Notes: a model not told the origin generated them from the sequence alone. 34,346 nt of DNA from Nitrospira sp. (GCA_024998645.1 JACOEJ010000031.1:1-34346), one strand, 5' to 3'. Positions 14,897-24,197 are shown, counted from the stretch's first letter. Made by a program: numbers and translations.

Positions 14897-15792
14897 ACAT
14901 CCTTCGGACCCCCAAAGCCATGGCCGCCTGGAGTCAGCAGCTCCACCGAGAAGGGGTCACGATCGGATTCGTCCCGACGATGGGAGCGCTGCATGACGGC
15001 CACCGCGCGCTCATACGCGCTGCCCGGCTGCAATGCGATGCACTGGTCGTCAGCATTTTTGTGAACCCGACCCAATTCGCCCCGACGGAAGATCTCGCCA
15101 AGTACCCGCGGCCGATCGCCAAAGACCGCGCGCTCTGCCGAGCTGAGGGAGTCGATATCTGCTTTGAACCGGGCGTCAAGGCGATGTATCCGGAGGGATT
15201 TGAAACGGTCGTCACGGTTCCCGGAATCGCACGGCGCTGGGAAGGCGAGATCCGCCCGCATCACTTTGCCGGCGTGGCCACAGTGGTCACGAAGCTCTTC
15301 GGGATGGTGCGGCCGGATGTCGCGGTGTTCGGGCAGAAGGATTTTCAGCAGGCCGCCCTGGTGCAGCGCGTGATCGACGACTTGAACCTGGGGGTCAAGC
15401 TGATCGTCCATCCAACCGTACGCGAGCGAGATGGCCTGGCGATGAGCTCACGGAACGTGTATTTGTCCGCAACTGATCGCACACTGGCCCCCATACTCTA
15501 CAAGAGTTTACAGGCCGGGGCAGCGGCGATCAAAGACGGGACAGCAGCGGGCCGGAAGATTCAATCGATGATGGCACAGGCGCTGCGCCGGGAATCCGCT
15601 GCAGCCGTCGACTACCTTGCGGTTTGCGATCCGGACACCCTCACGCCGCTCGAATCCGTGAGCGATCGGGCGGTACTGCTGGGAGCCATCCGTATCGGGA
15701 ACGTGCGGCTTATCGACAATGTACTGGTAAGGAGACCCGCAAAACGAGGGGCGGCGCTAGGACCACGCCCGGAACGATACCGTCAGGAATAG
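14893..15792 (+). CDS. panC: Pantothenate synthetase (pantoate-beta-alanine ligase)
   Basis: Joins pantoate and beta-alanine using ATP to give pantothenate, through a pantoyl-adenylate. The 299 residues carry the nucleotide-binding GFVPTMGALHDGHRALI with its HxGH-type signature, VSIFVNPTQFAPTEDLAKYP, the pantoate and ATP sites around FAGVATVVTKLFGMVRPDVA and FGQKDFQQAALVQRVIDDL, and the KMSKS-like RERDGLAMSSRNVYLS. All are intact. Overlaps folK by four bases at its start. Its last 10 bases overlap the end of the convergent PilZ gene. Confidence 0.95.
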   Translation: MNILRTPKAMAAWSQQLHREGVTIGFVPTMGALHDGHRALIRAARLQCDALVVSIFVNPTQFAPTEDLAKYPRPIAKDRALCRAEGVDICFEPGVKAMYPEGFETVVTVPGIARRWEGEIRPHHFAGVATVVTKLFGMVRPDVAVFGQKDFQQAALVQRVIDDLNLGVKLIVHPTVRERDGLAMSSRNVYLSATDRTLAPILYKSLQAGAAAIKDGTAAGRKIQSMMAQALRRESAAAVDYLAVCDPDTLTPLESVSDRAVLLGAIRIGNVRLIDNVLVRRPAKRGAALGPRPERYRQE

Positions 15793-16292
15793 GTATTCGG
15801 TTGCCCGCCCTGGCCGACGAGCAGTCCGAGCACGACTTGGCTCAACCGGCGCTGCTCATCCGGATGGAACTCTAGAAACTGTATCCCTACTGATTCCGGC
15901 CTGACGGAACAGACCATCGCTGTTTCGATTCTGATTTCCTCGCCCTCGATACTTGACTTCAACACCAGCTCGACAAACGCCCCCTTAGCCAATCCCCCCG
16001 CCAGAATCGCACAGCCCCCCATTGAAATATCGGTAATGCGATTGGTAAAGGGCAATTGCTTGCTGTCTATCACTTGGGCGTCCATTGCCGTCGCGAGACG
16101 CTTGAACTGGCGGCGGTCAAATTCTTGCGTGCTTTGGCGAGCACTCAGGTAGAAGGCACGGAAACGATTGGTGCAAAGCTGGCAGCGAAACGGAAACATG
16201 CGGATATGGTTGAGCGCTTTCTCAACCACCCCTTCGTTTGAGGTCACTCGAACGAACGACGTTCCGCAACTTGGACAGTGCAGCGATTTCAT
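15783..16292 (-). CDS. PilZ-domain protein with N-terminal zinc ribbon
   Basis: A 169-residue cytoplasmic protein. Residues 6-9 CPSC and about 37-40 CQLC form a zinc ribbon with the adjacent NRFRAFY. The C-terminal 100 residues are a PilZ domain: FDRRQFKRLATAMDAQV carries the RxxxR c-di-GMP loop and ITDISMGGCAILAGG the D/NxSxxG motif. Both c-di-GMP-binding motifs look intact, so it should sense cyclic di-GMP. Target is unknown. Its start overlaps the stop of the MazG-like gene as ATGA, so it is the last gene of an rmuC-mazG-like-pilZ transcription unit. PilZ proteins with this ribbon are, from memory, recurrent in Nitrospira and Deltaproteobacteria. Confidence 0.85.
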   Translation of the reverse strand: MKSLHCPSCGTSFVRVTSNEGVVEKALNHIRMFPFRCQLCTNRFRAFYLSARQSTQEFDRRQFKRLATAMDAQVIDSKQLPFTNRITDISMGGCAILAGGLAKGAFVELVLKSSIEGEEIRIETAMVCSVRPESVGIQFLEFHPDEQRRLSQVVLGLLVGQGGQPNTYS

Positions 16293-16720
16293 GCGCCTCG
16301 CAGCAGCTCCTCAACGCCTCCGAATGGCCTCTGCGCTTCTTCGGGAGCGCTCATTTGCATCGCCAACAATGGTTCGATCTTGGCCGGTGAATAGGTCGGA
16401 GGCTTCACCCACTTGCCGTCCTCTCGCTTATATCCGCCGACTTTACTGAGATTCGACCGGTGGACCTCTCGAAACACCGGCTCCATATCAATACCATACG
16501 ATACGGCTGTTCCATACACGACATAGAGCAGATCCGCCATCTCCTTGGCCAGCGCGGCAAGATTGCCCCCCGCCATGGATTCCTTGAGTTCGTCAAACTC
16601 CTCCTGAATCAGACGGATGCGAAGGCACTTTGTGTCCTCACTGGCGTCTGTCGGGCTGGTCTGCACAAGAATGTCGAATTTCTTATGGAATTCTTCGACC
16701 ATTGACTGTTCGTCCGTCAT
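16289..16720 (-). CDS. MazG/HisE-like all-alpha NTP pyrophosphohydrolase
   Basis: A 143-residue protein of the all-alpha NTP-PPase superfamily, which hydrolyses (d)NTPs to monophosphate and pyrophosphate, often as house-cleaning. Metal-binding motifs are LIQEEFDELKESM (EExxE type) and LAKEMADLLYVVYG (ExxD type), with a third helix GIDMEPVFREVHRSNLSKV and the basic KREDGKWVKPPTYSPAKIEP typical of the phosphoribosyl-ATP pyrophosphatase-like branch. HisE proper is unlikely because no histidine genes are near. AAGGAGT before the ATG; nine bases separate it from rmuC and it overlaps the PilZ gene by four. Confidence 0.82.
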   Translation of the reverse strand: MTDEQSMVEEFHKKFDILVQTSPTDASEDTKCLRIRLIQEEFDELKESMAGGNLAALAKEMADLLYVVYGTAVSYGIDMEPVFREVHRSNLSKVGGYKREDGKWVKPPTYSPAKIEPLLAMQMSAPEEAQRPFGGVEELLRGA

Positions 16721-16729
16721 GCGTACTCC

Positions 16730-18118
16730 TTACTCACCGTCAAAAGGCAATGTCCGGCGCGGCACCAGCTCAGCCGGCTCCAACTGCGGGATCTCTTTTT
16801 CTGACGCCACCCCGAGTTCTTTGAATCGGCGCGCCGCCGGAAGAATTCTCGTCTCCAACGAGCCCACCGCCCGATTGTAGGCCGACACGCTCTTGCCTAA
16901 CGCCTGCCCGACATCGTTCACATGTTCAGCCAGGACCGCCATGCGCTCGTAAAGATCTTTGCCGAGCCGTCCGGCTTCTTCCGCATGGGCGTTCATCTGT
17001 TCCTGTCTCCAGCCATACCCCACGGCGCGCAGGAGCGCGATCAACGTGGTGGGCGTAGCGAGCACGACCCCGCGCGTAAACCCTTCTTCGATCAAACGCG
17101 GATCATGATCCAGCGCGGCACCGAGGAATTGTTCACCGGGAAGGAAGAGCACCACAAACTCAGGGGCCCGCTCAAATTGCGTCCAGTAGGCCTTGAGCGA
17201 CAACTCATCCATCCGACTGCGGACCTGCGCGGCATGCCGCCGCAACGCTTCGATCCGATGCTGATCGTCCGGAGCTTCGTGGGCATCCAGATAGGCCGCC
17301 AGAACCGTCTTCGCATCGACAATGATCTGCCGGCCGCCCGGCAGCCGCACCACCATGTCGGGACGGAACCGCCGATCCTCGCCGGTGACGCTTTCCTGCT
17401 CGAAGAAATCGCAATGATCGACCATCCCCGCCAACTCAGCCACCCGCTTCAGCGTGATTTCACCCCACTGACCGCGGACCGTCGGCGCACGGAGGGCCTT
17501 GACCAGGTTGCCGGTCTCCTGCTGGAGGCGTTGATGGGATTCTGCCAGCGATTTCAGGTGCTGATCCAACCCGCCATAGGCCGATTGGCGCGATTGTTCG
17601 AGCAACCGCATCTGTTCATCGTAGCGCTGCAGCGAATCATGGAGCGGTTTGACGAGTCCATCGATCGCCTGTTGCCGTTGCGACAGTTCGCCCTCGGCTT
17701 TGGCCTGGAGCGTTTCGAACGACACTCTCGCCAGATTTAAGAAGGCCTGGTTGTTTTTGGTGAGCGCATCATTCGACAGCGCCTGGAACGATTCGAGCAA
17801 CTGCTGGCGGGATTGATCGACTAATTGCTTTTGTTCGGCGACGTGCTTCAGCGCTTCTTCCGTGCGCACTTCGGCTGAGGCTCGCGCTTGCTGGGCTGTC
17901 GCCAGGTCCGCCCGAAGCTGCACCCCTTCCAGGCGATCCTGCTCCAGCTGGCGACGCAACTCCGCCTCGAGCGATTCCGCCCGTTCGGCCCGGGCGCTGA
18001 GCTCGACCGTGTGCTGTTGCAATTGTCGGGAGAGTCGACCGACGCCAAGAAACCAACCGACGAGCGCGCCAAGGACGAGACCGATGACAATTCCCAGCAA
18101 TATGCCGGTCACATCCAT
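16730..18118 (-). CDS. rmuC: DNA recombination protein RmuC homologue
   Basis: A 462-residue membrane-anchored coiled-coil protein with a predicted nuclease domain; RmuC limits recombination at inverted repeats and is linked to replication fork or DNA-end handling. The start at 18118 gives an N-terminal membrane helix GILLGIVIGLVLGALVGWFL and has GGAGAGG upstream. Residues about 30-180 are coiled coil rich in Gln, Glu and Arg. The RmuC domain follows: APTVRGQWGEITLKRVAELA, RRFRPDMVVRLPGGRQIIVD-AKTVL, FVVLFLPGEQFLGAALDHDP and LATPTTLIALLRAVGYGWRQ. First gene of the unit with the MazG-like and PilZ genes. An earlier in-frame start would add residues lacking family resemblance. Confidence 0.9.
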   Translation of the reverse strand: MDVTGILLGIVIGLVLGALVGWFLGVGRLSRQLQQHTVELSARAERAESLEAELRRQLEQDRLEGVQLRADLATAQQARASAEVRTEEALKHVAEQKQLVDQSRQQLLESFQALSNDALTKNNQAFLNLARVSFETLQAKAEGELSQRQQAIDGLVKPLHDSLQRYDEQMRLLEQSRQSAYGGLDQHLKSLAESHQRLQQETGNLVKALRAPTVRGQWGEITLKRVAELAGMVDHCDFFEQESVTGEDRRFRPDMVVRLPGGRQIIVDAKTVLAAYLDAHEAPDDQHRIEALRRHAAQVRSRMDELSLKAYWTQFERAPEFVVLFLPGEQFLGAALDHDPRLIEEGFTRGVVLATPTTLIALLRAVGYGWRQEQMNAHAEEAGRLGKDLYERMAVLAEHVNDVGQALGKSVSAYNRAVGSLETRILPAARRFKELGVASEKEIPQLEPAELVPRRTLPFDGE

Positions 18119-18317
18119 GACGCTATCCTCTCCGTCTTCTGACGCGCAGCATCCTCTACGGGCAAAGAAACTATTGGGTGGTAAAGTACGGCCTGGAGAA
18201 TTGTTGGAGCGTACGAGATACGTCAAAAAAGGTCAAGCACCGAAAAGCCCCAATGTCATTCGGCCCTACCACCATTACCCTAGGGACGCTCATCAATCCA
18301 ATCAGAACCTATTTGGA

Positions 18318-20960
18318 TTATGAAACGTCGTTACTCAATGGACGATCTTGGGTGGGCTCCCGACGTCGCACGACTCCAGCTGCAGCATCGAGTTCCACGA
18401 CCTCACCATCGCGCACAGCAATCGTGATCCCCGGGATGTTGGCCACCGCCGGCAATCCATATTCGCGGGCGATGATCGCACCGTGCGACAACGTTCCGCC
18501 CATCTCGACGACGAGTCCCGCCGCAATCCCGAACAACGGCGCCATCCCGGGATCGATCACAGGAGCGACGAGGATGTCGCCGGGAGTCACCTTCTTCCAG
18601 TCCTCCAGCGTTCGGATCATTCGCGCCGGGCCCGTCGCGAAACCGGCACTGATCGGCACCCCCCGCCACCCTGTTGCATCCGGCGAGCACTCCGTCGAGG
18701 TATCTTCCGATCCATCGATCAACTGATCCGGCGCAACCGTCTCGATATCGCGGGCACGCGCCTGCCTGCGCGACTCCACCAGGGCACGCCAATCGCGCGC
18801 CTCCAGGCTGAGCAACGGCAGCTGCTCCTCAACGCGGATAAAGAAGACATCCTCCGCCTGATCCAACAGGCCCCGCTCCGTCAGTAAGGCGCCGGCACGC
18901 AACAGCAGCCGTCGTGTCGCACCCGCGTAGTACATCAGGTGGTGCCGATTGGCCTCCCGAAGCGCGAAAAACCGGCACAGCCGCCGGTACCACCAGGAAA
19001 AGACCGTCCAGCGAACCCGGCCGCAACGGGCCCGAATAGCTGCGCAGCCCTGCTCACGCACCCTCCGTTGCCGCGCCATAATTTGTGCCGGCGATTGAGC
19101 CGTCGGCGCGTTGATCTGATGACGAAGTACCTCCAGCACGATTTCAGGCTGATCCGCAAATCGCGGGGACATGATATCGGACTCTCCCAGCCCCCGATGC
19201 CCGTAGTCGGCAAGGTATTGCTCAAATAGCCCCCAGAACTGCGTCCCGCGGAGCATCTGACCCGCCGCCTGCCCGTCCCAGTCCGCGCTCTCAAACAGAC
19301 GCTGAACCGGTTCCTCACGACGCGCGACCTCGACCAATTCGGCCAGCCTGACGATCTGCTGTGCGCTGATGGCTTGTGCCTGCCCTTGGAGCGCCGCGTT
19401 GAGCAGCCCGCGCCAATCCTCTCCCAGCCAGTGCGGCAACAGAAAGCCCAGCGCCTGTAAACATTGCGTCACACCGCCGGCGATGCCGAACGTTATTTCA
19501 CGGCGAAGAAACTCCTCATTCAATGCCTGGATCCGTTCGCGGACCTGAACCAGCGTCAGCGCCTGCACCGCCTCGCGATGATTCTCCAGCCCCATCTGTT
19601 TCATGTCGGCAAACCAGCGCTCCGACTGACGAGCCGCCAGGCGAATCCACCAGGCAACCAGCAATCCCGCCCGCAGCAAGGCCACGGGACTGAGTCGTTT
19701 GATGGGGAGAGGCCGGGAGACCGTGTGTCCGCCCATATGCTCAGCGAGCGTCGAGGGGTCGCCGCGAAGCTGTTCGATCAAGGCATACATCAGACTCACA
19801 TTGAGATAGGGACGGCCTCGATAGATTCGAACCGATGACATACCGCGAGGGATCTGGCACCCCAATCGTCGGTACGGCCCCATCAGAAACAGATCCATAA
19901 ACTGTTCGAGAAACGAGATCCCGAGCGGGCTGGGGACATCCGGCATCGTCTCTTTGAAATTGGTGCGGGACCATTCGCAGACAGCCCGTTCCGGCGGAGC
20001 CTCTGTCGGCATAACGGTGACTGGCCGGGCTTGCAAGAGCCAGAGTCCCTGCCGGTCCAGGGCCCATTCAATGTCGACGGGCTGATGCAGCGCCGCCTCG
20101 ACTCGCTTCCCCAGTTGAACCAGCGCCTCCAGCTCTTCGTCCGTGACCGACGGTCGCTCACGCTCGGACGGATCAAGCGCTTGATCAAGGATGCCGACGG
20201 CCCCCAGCCGCATCGCGCGATCTTTTTTCGCAATGACTCGTTCCTGCACGCTGGCGCGTGAGGTCGAAGCATCCCATTGCAACGAGAACTGATCCGGAGT
20301 CATCGTGCCATCGACCAGACCCGCCGCAAGACCCGGCACCACATTCACCACGACCTGATCGTCACGCCCCGTGACGGGATGAACCGTATAGAGCACGCCG
20401 GCGGCACGGGCGTCGAGTACCGGCTGCATGACCACTGCCATCGCCGGCGGGCGGTCGCTCCACCCGATCCGCTCGTAATAGGTTGCCACTTGCTCGTCCC
20501 ACAGCGAAGCCCAGACCGCTTGCACACTGGCCGCCAGCTGATCTCCGGCAACTCCCAGCTCTGTGTGATACAGCCCCGCAAAGCTGGCGTGAGTCTCGTC
20601 TTCATTGGTAGCAGAGGATCGCACCGCCCAGCGCTGATCAATCGGCCGCCGCAAGATCTCGAGGTGCCGCTCCAGTTCTGCCAGACACTCTCCTGAGAGG
20701 CGGCCCTGCTGAATGCGTTTCCGACAGTCTTTGAGGACTGATGCACGGGCTGTCCCCTTGGCATCCTGCACCTGCCTCCAGAGCGCCTCAGCATCCATCT
20801 GTTGATCGCGCAGGAACTGCCGATAGGCTTCGACGGTGAGACAGAGCCCCGGAGGAACGGGAAACCCTTCGGCCAGCAGGCGCGCCAAACCCGCCGCTTT
20901 CCCGCCGGCTAAGAATCGATCGGTACAAGCATCGAGACGCAGTACGAATGGGGAAGACAT
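18318..20960 (-). CDS. PEP synthase/rifampin-phosphotransferase-like phosphotransferase (880 residues)
   Basis: Three-part swivelling-histidine phosphotransferase. Residues 1-320 are an ATP-grasp PPDK/PEP-synthase N-domain: FLAGGKAAGLARLLAEGFPV, WAVRSSATNEDETHASFAGL and VDIEWALDRQGLWLLQARPV. The middle part (about 330-750) is helical and variable, with FKETMPDVPSPLGISFLEQF. The C-terminal mobile domain has MGGTLSHGAIIAREYGLPAV with the phosphorylatable His826. The TIM-barrel PEP/pyruvate domain of true PEP synthase is absent. That layout and length are those of rifampin phosphotransferase (RPH) and related orphans, whose middle domain binds the acceptor. The acceptor here is unknown; antibiotic resistance should not be assumed. 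It is followed by a 199-base gap before rmuC and preceded by glycerate kinase at 14 bases, so probably in one operon. Confidence 0.82.
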   Translation of the reverse strand: MSSPFVLRLDACTDRFLAGGKAAGLARLLAEGFPVPPGLCLTVEAYRQFLRDQQMDAEALWRQVQDAKGTARASVLKDCRKRIQQGRLSGECLAELERHLEILRRPIDQRWAVRSSATNEDETHASFAGLYHTELGVAGDQLAASVQAVWASLWDEQVATYYERIGWSDRPPAMAVVMQPVLDARAAGVLYTVHPVTGRDDQVVVNVVPGLAAGLVDGTMTPDQFSLQWDASTSRASVQERVIAKKDRAMRLGAVGILDQALDPSERERPSVTDEELEALVQLGKRVEAALHQPVDIEWALDRQGLWLLQARPVTVMPTEAPPERAVCEWSRTNFKETMPDVPSPLGISFLEQFMDLFLMGPYRRLGCQIPRGMSSVRIYRGRPYLNVSLMYALIEQLRGDPSTLAEHMGGHTVSRPLPIKRLSPVALLRAGLLVAWWIRLAARQSERWFADMKQMGLENHREAVQALTLVQVRERIQALNEEFLRREITFGIAGGVTQCLQALGFLLPHWLGEDWRGLLNAALQGQAQAISAQQIVRLAELVEVARREEPVQRLFESADWDGQAAGQMLRGTQFWGLFEQYLADYGHRGLGESDIMSPRFADQPEIVLEVLRHQINAPTAQSPAQIMARQRRVREQGCAAIRARCGRVRWTVFSWWYRRLCRFFALREANRHHLMYYAGATRRLLLRAGALLTERGLLDQAEDVFFIRVEEQLPLLSLEARDWRALVESRRQARARDIETVAPDQLIDGSEDTSTECSPDATGWRGVPISAGFATGPARMIRTLEDWKKVTPGDILVAPVIDPGMAPLFGIAAGLVVEMGGTLSHGAIIAREYGLPAVANIPGITIAVRDGEVVELDAAAGVVRRREPTQDRPLSNDVS

Positions 20961-20974
20961 GAAGCGGATACTAA

Positions 20975-22312
20975 CTAGAGTGCGAGCAGAAGGTAAAGGT
21001 CGTTCACGTTGGTCCCGGTGGGCCCCGTCACAATGTGACTCTTGAGCGCGTGCAGCGCTGGATACGTATCATGCTGCGAGAGTGCGCGACGAAGATTGAC
21101 ACCTTCGCTCTTGGCCTGACCAAGAGTGGCTCCGGACACCAATGCGCCGGCCACGTCCGTCGGACCGTCAGTCCCGTCAGTCCCCATTGCAGCAATCCAC
21201 GTCTTTTGAAAGCCCGCGATTTCACAGGCCGCTGCTGCAGCGAATTCTTGTGCACGGCCACCTTTGCCATGCCCTGTAACCGTAACCGTTGTTTCCCCAC
21301 CGGCCACAATGCAGTAGGGCCTCCGGACAATTCCTTTCCCCTCAGACAAGCGCTCTGCCAGTGACGCGAAGGTCTTTCCGGCTCGAGCGGCTTCACCGAC
21401 AAGGGGCGTCGAAAACAGAACGGTTCGCAGACCCGCATGTTGAGCCGCTTGCGCGGCTGCAACGAGCGCCATCTCGTTATTCCCGATGATCTCATGCTGC
21501 ACTCTTCGGAATCTGGCCGCCCCCGGCTTCGGCGTCTCGCTGACATCACCGCGCTCCCCGCGCTCGAGATGTCGGCGGATTGACGCCGGCGCCTTCGTCC
21601 AGATTCGTCGCCGCTTCATGATCGCGATCGCATCGCGATAGGTCGAAGGGTCGGGAGCCGTCGGACCGGAACCGATGGCCGTTAATTCATCGCCGATCAC
21701 ATCAGATAGAATGACCGTCACAATCCGTGCGCGAGTGGCTTCGGCGAGGCGTCCACCCTTGATCGTCGAGAGGTGCTTCCTGACAATGTTGATCTCTTGG
21801 ATCGCCGCGCCGCTTCTCAGAAGTAATTGCGTGAGCTGCTGTTTGTCGGCAAGGCTCACGCCCTCGACCGGGGCGGGAATCAAACTGGATGCTCCGCCCG
21901 AAAGCAACACGATGAGTAGGTCGCGAGCGCCTAACTCGCCCACTCGGGCGCGCAGTTGTTCGGCTGCTTCCAGCCCGGCCCGATCCGGGACCGGATGACC
22001 GGCTTCGATCACAGTAATGCGCTTGGTGGGAAGACGATGGCCGGTTTTGACGACAATGAGCCCGCTGTCGAGGTATGTACCCAACACACTTTCGAGGGCT
22101 TGGGCCATTCGTGCTGAGGCTTTTCCTGCCCCGACCACGACGACCCGATCAAATGATCGCAGATCATAACTGCGACGGCCCACCTGCAATCGGTGGCCGG
22201 TTCGATGAACGTTGTTGAGCAGAGCGTGAGCAGGATCCGCTGCCCGCAACCCCGCTCCGATCACGCGACGAAGAATGGATCGGGCGGAAGATGCCGGTAG
22301 CGCGAGAGGCAT
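20975..22312 (-). CDS. Glycerate 2-kinase, GK-II (MOFRL) type
   Basis: Phosphorylates glycerate, normally to 2-phosphoglycerate, linking glyoxylate or serine breakdown to lower glycolysis. The 445 residues show DRVVVVGAGKASARMAQALE, EAGHPVPDRAGLEAAEQL, LIVLLSGGASSLIPAPVEGV, NIVRKHLSTIKGGRLAEA and LSDVIGDELTAIGSGPTAPD of the N-terminal domain. The C-terminal MOFRL domain has CIVAGGETTVTVTGHGKGGR, GTDGTDGPTDVAGALV and TGPTGTNVNDLYLLL. Every hallmark is intact. Genes on both sides are within 5 and 14 bases, and its product 2-phosphoglycerate is two steps from PEP, which may matter for the phosphotransferase gene beside it. Confidence 0.9.
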   Translation of the reverse strand: MPLALPASSARSILRRVIGAGLRAADPAHALLNNVHRTGHRLQVGRRSYDLRSFDRVVVVGAGKASARMAQALESVLGTYLDSGLIVVKTGHRLPTKRITVIEAGHPVPDRAGLEAAEQLRARVGELGARDLLIVLLSGGASSLIPAPVEGVSLADKQQLTQLLLRSGAAIQEINIVRKHLSTIKGGRLAEATRARIVTVILSDVIGDELTAIGSGPTAPDPSTYRDAIAIMKRRRIWTKAPASIRRHLERGERGDVSETPKPGAARFRRVQHEIIGNNEMALVAAAQAAQHAGLRTVLFSTPLVGEAARAGKTFASLAERLSEGKGIVRRPYCIVAGGETTVTVTGHGKGGRAQEFAAAAACEIAGFQKTWIAAMGTDGTDGPTDVAGALVSGATLGQAKSEGVNLRRALSQHDTYPALHALKSHIVTGPTGTNVNDLYLLLAL

Positions 22313-22317
22313 GAGGC

Positions 22318-23373
22318 CTACGGAGTTTTCGCCTGTTTGAAACAGCGGCTCGGGCAGGTTTGGCGCGGGACTCTGATCTGGTAGGTGCCCTGGGGGAGAA
22401 CATCTTTCTTAAACTCAGGGTTGAGCATCTTTAGCTCCAGGAAATAGGTCCCGTATTCTTCAGCAATCGCAGTCAAGGCCCGTTGCGACTCCTTCACATT
22501 CACCGTCACAGTTTCGGTTTCTAGCGGCACGTAGAGATCCTTCTTGCTCAATCCCAAATACTTTTCAGGCTGTGAATAGATCTCTTTCGCTGCGATGATC
22601 CGGGGCACGTAGCGCATGGTTTCGCGCGGGCCATGCATCTTCCAATAGTCGGTGATCTTCTGCTCCTTGAGAAGCTTGCGCACCCGCTCTTCGCCGGCAT
22701 TGTAGGAGGCCATCGCCAAAAACCAATCGTTCTGCTGAAAATCTTTCAGATACTTCAGGTACTTGACCGCGGCCTCGGTCGACATTTCGAGGTTGCGGCG
22801 TTCGTCGAGGACCGAGTCACTCTTGAGGCGATACCGCTTCCCGGTCGACGGGATGAATTGCCAGGGGCCGGATGCCTTGGCCTTGGAATAGGCAGCAGCA
22901 ATACACTTGCTCTCGACCAATAACATGTACTTCAGATCGTCCGGGAGCCCGGCATCGGCCAGCTGCTTTTCGGCCGGGGGAAAGCACCGTCCGGTGCGCT
23001 TCGCCAGGATGATACTTTCGCCCTGGTCTTCTAGAAATTGGTAGAACTCGTATTCGATGCGTTCCCTGACCTGCCAATTATCCAGAGGAACCGGAACCCC
23101 TCCGAATGTAATCTTGTCAGGCAATTTGAACGAACTCAGAAAGTACCGTTCTCCTTCCCGCTTGATCTCCGGGAGAATAACCAATCGATCTTCCGGTTCG
23201 GGCTGATTGTCCAGCGGTTCAGGAAGAATGAGGTCGCGAAATCCAGATTCTGATTTTGCCGCATCCTTGCCTTCAGGATGACCCTGGACCGGTTCTGCCC
23301 AGGCCTGGCCTGCCCCCCAGCTGAGAAGACCTGCAAGGACCCAATATCCGATTCGCGCACCAGACTCTGCCAT
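22318..23373 (-). CDS. MltD-like lytic transglycosylase with LysM-like tail
   Basis: Periplasmic enzyme cleaving peptidoglycan glycan strands by non-hydrolytic transglycosylation. The 351 residues begin with a signal peptide (YWVLAGLLSWGAGQAWA). After a linker the SLT domain starts near residue 130: LPDDLKYMLLVESKCIAAAY contains the catalytic Glu154, then KASGPWQFIPSTGKRYRLK and FLAMASYNAGEERVRKLL. The C-terminal VNVKESQRALTAIAEEYGTY and LKMLNPEFKKDVLPQGTYQI resemble one degenerate LysM repeat that would hold the enzyme to the wall. AGGAGT nine bases upstream. First gene of the group with glycerate kinase and the PEP-synthase-like gene. Confidence 0.88.
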   Translation of the reverse strand: MAESGARIGYWVLAGLLSWGAGQAWAEPVQGHPEGKDAAKSESGFRDLILPEPLDNQPEPEDRLVILPEIKREGERYFLSSFKLPDKITFGGVPVPLDNWQVRERIEYEFYQFLEDQGESIILAKRTGRCFPPAEKQLADAGLPDDLKYMLLVESKCIAAAYSKAKASGPWQFIPSTGKRYRLKSDSVLDERRNLEMSTEAAVKYLKYLKDFQQNDWFLAMASYNAGEERVRKLLKEQKITDYWKMHGPRETMRYVPRIIAAKEIYSQPEKYLGLSKKDLYVPLETETVTVNVKESQRALTAIAEEYGTYFLELKMLNPEFKKDVLPQGTYQIRVPRQTCPSRCFKQAKTP

Positions 23374-23489
23374 CCGAGGTACTCCTCTGTTATTCTTGGA
23401 CTAATGAATGTTGGTCGTGGTCATGCTAACAGCAAGCCCAAACCCCGGCAAGCACGAATGACTTCTCGTTCATGATACAGTGATCGGCC

Positions 23490-24188
23490 ATGCGCTCACT
23501 TACTGTACTGAATCACGCGATCACCGATTGCACCGCCTGTCCCCGCCTGGTGACCTACCGGGAGACTGTGGCACAAACCAAACGCCGACAGTATCTGGAA
23601 TGGACGTACTGGGGAAAGCCGATTCCCGGATTCGGCGACCCGGACGCGGAACTCTATGTGCTCGGGCTCGCACCGGCGGCTCATGGCGGAAATCGAACCG
23701 GTCGGGTCTTTACGGGCGATCGCAGCGGGGACTGGCTCTACGAAGCCTTGCATCACTTCGGGTTCGCCAACCAAGCCTCATCGACTCATCGCGGCGACGG
23801 CTTGGCTCTCACGAACTGTTATATCGGCGCGACCGTCCGCTGTGCTCCTCCTGGAAATAAGCCCTCGCCCGATGAGTTTGCACAGTGCGGCCGATTTTTG
23901 CGTGATGAAATGCGTCTCCTCAAACGAAAGCGCATCGTCATCACGCTCGGGAAGATTGCCTTCGATCACTATCTGAAAACGCACAGAGCCGATGGGCACA
24001 CCATCCCGTCACCGATTCCCAGGTTTGGGCACGGCGTCGCCTATCGTCTTCCGTGGGGAGACCTCCTGCTCGGTTCCTATCATCCCAGTCAGCAGAATAC
24101 GTTTACCGGAAAGCTGACCCGACCCATGTTCCATTCGGTCTTTGCGCAGGCGCGCCGAGAACTCGGCAATCCCTACCCCGCCAGGTAA
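23490..24188 (+). CDS. Uracil-DNA glycosylase, family 5 (UDGb)
   Basis: Base-excision repair enzyme removing uracil and often hypoxanthine or xanthine from DNA. The 232 residues carry the iron-sulfur ligands Cys14 and Cys17 (CTACPRL) with Cys118 and Cys133. The active-site motif GLAPAAHGGNRTGRVFTGD has the family-5 Ala in place of the catalytic Asp or Asn, and motif 2 is GSYHPSQQNTFTG with His198. The second half, RFGHGVAYRLPWGDLLLG, is also typical. It diverges from the transglycosylase gene and converges on transaldolase with nine bases between stops. Confidence 0.92.
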   Translation: MRSLTVLNHAITDCTACPRLVTYRETVAQTKRRQYLEWTYWGKPIPGFGDPDAELYVLGLAPAAHGGNRTGRVFTGDRSGDWLYEALHHFGFANQASSTHRGDGLALTNCYIGATVRCAPPGNKPSPDEFAQCGRFLRDEMRLLKRKRIVITLGKIAFDHYLKTHRADGHTIPSPIPRFGHGVAYRLPWGDLLLGSYHPSQQNTFTGKLTRPMFHSVFAQARRELGNPYPAR

Positions 24189-24197
24189 TCAAGAGGC

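Noticed and set aside
18295..18319. AATCCAA/TTGGATT hairpin at the end of the PEP-synthase-like gene
   Set aside because: Seven pairs but no T-run on the minus strand; too weak to call a terminator.
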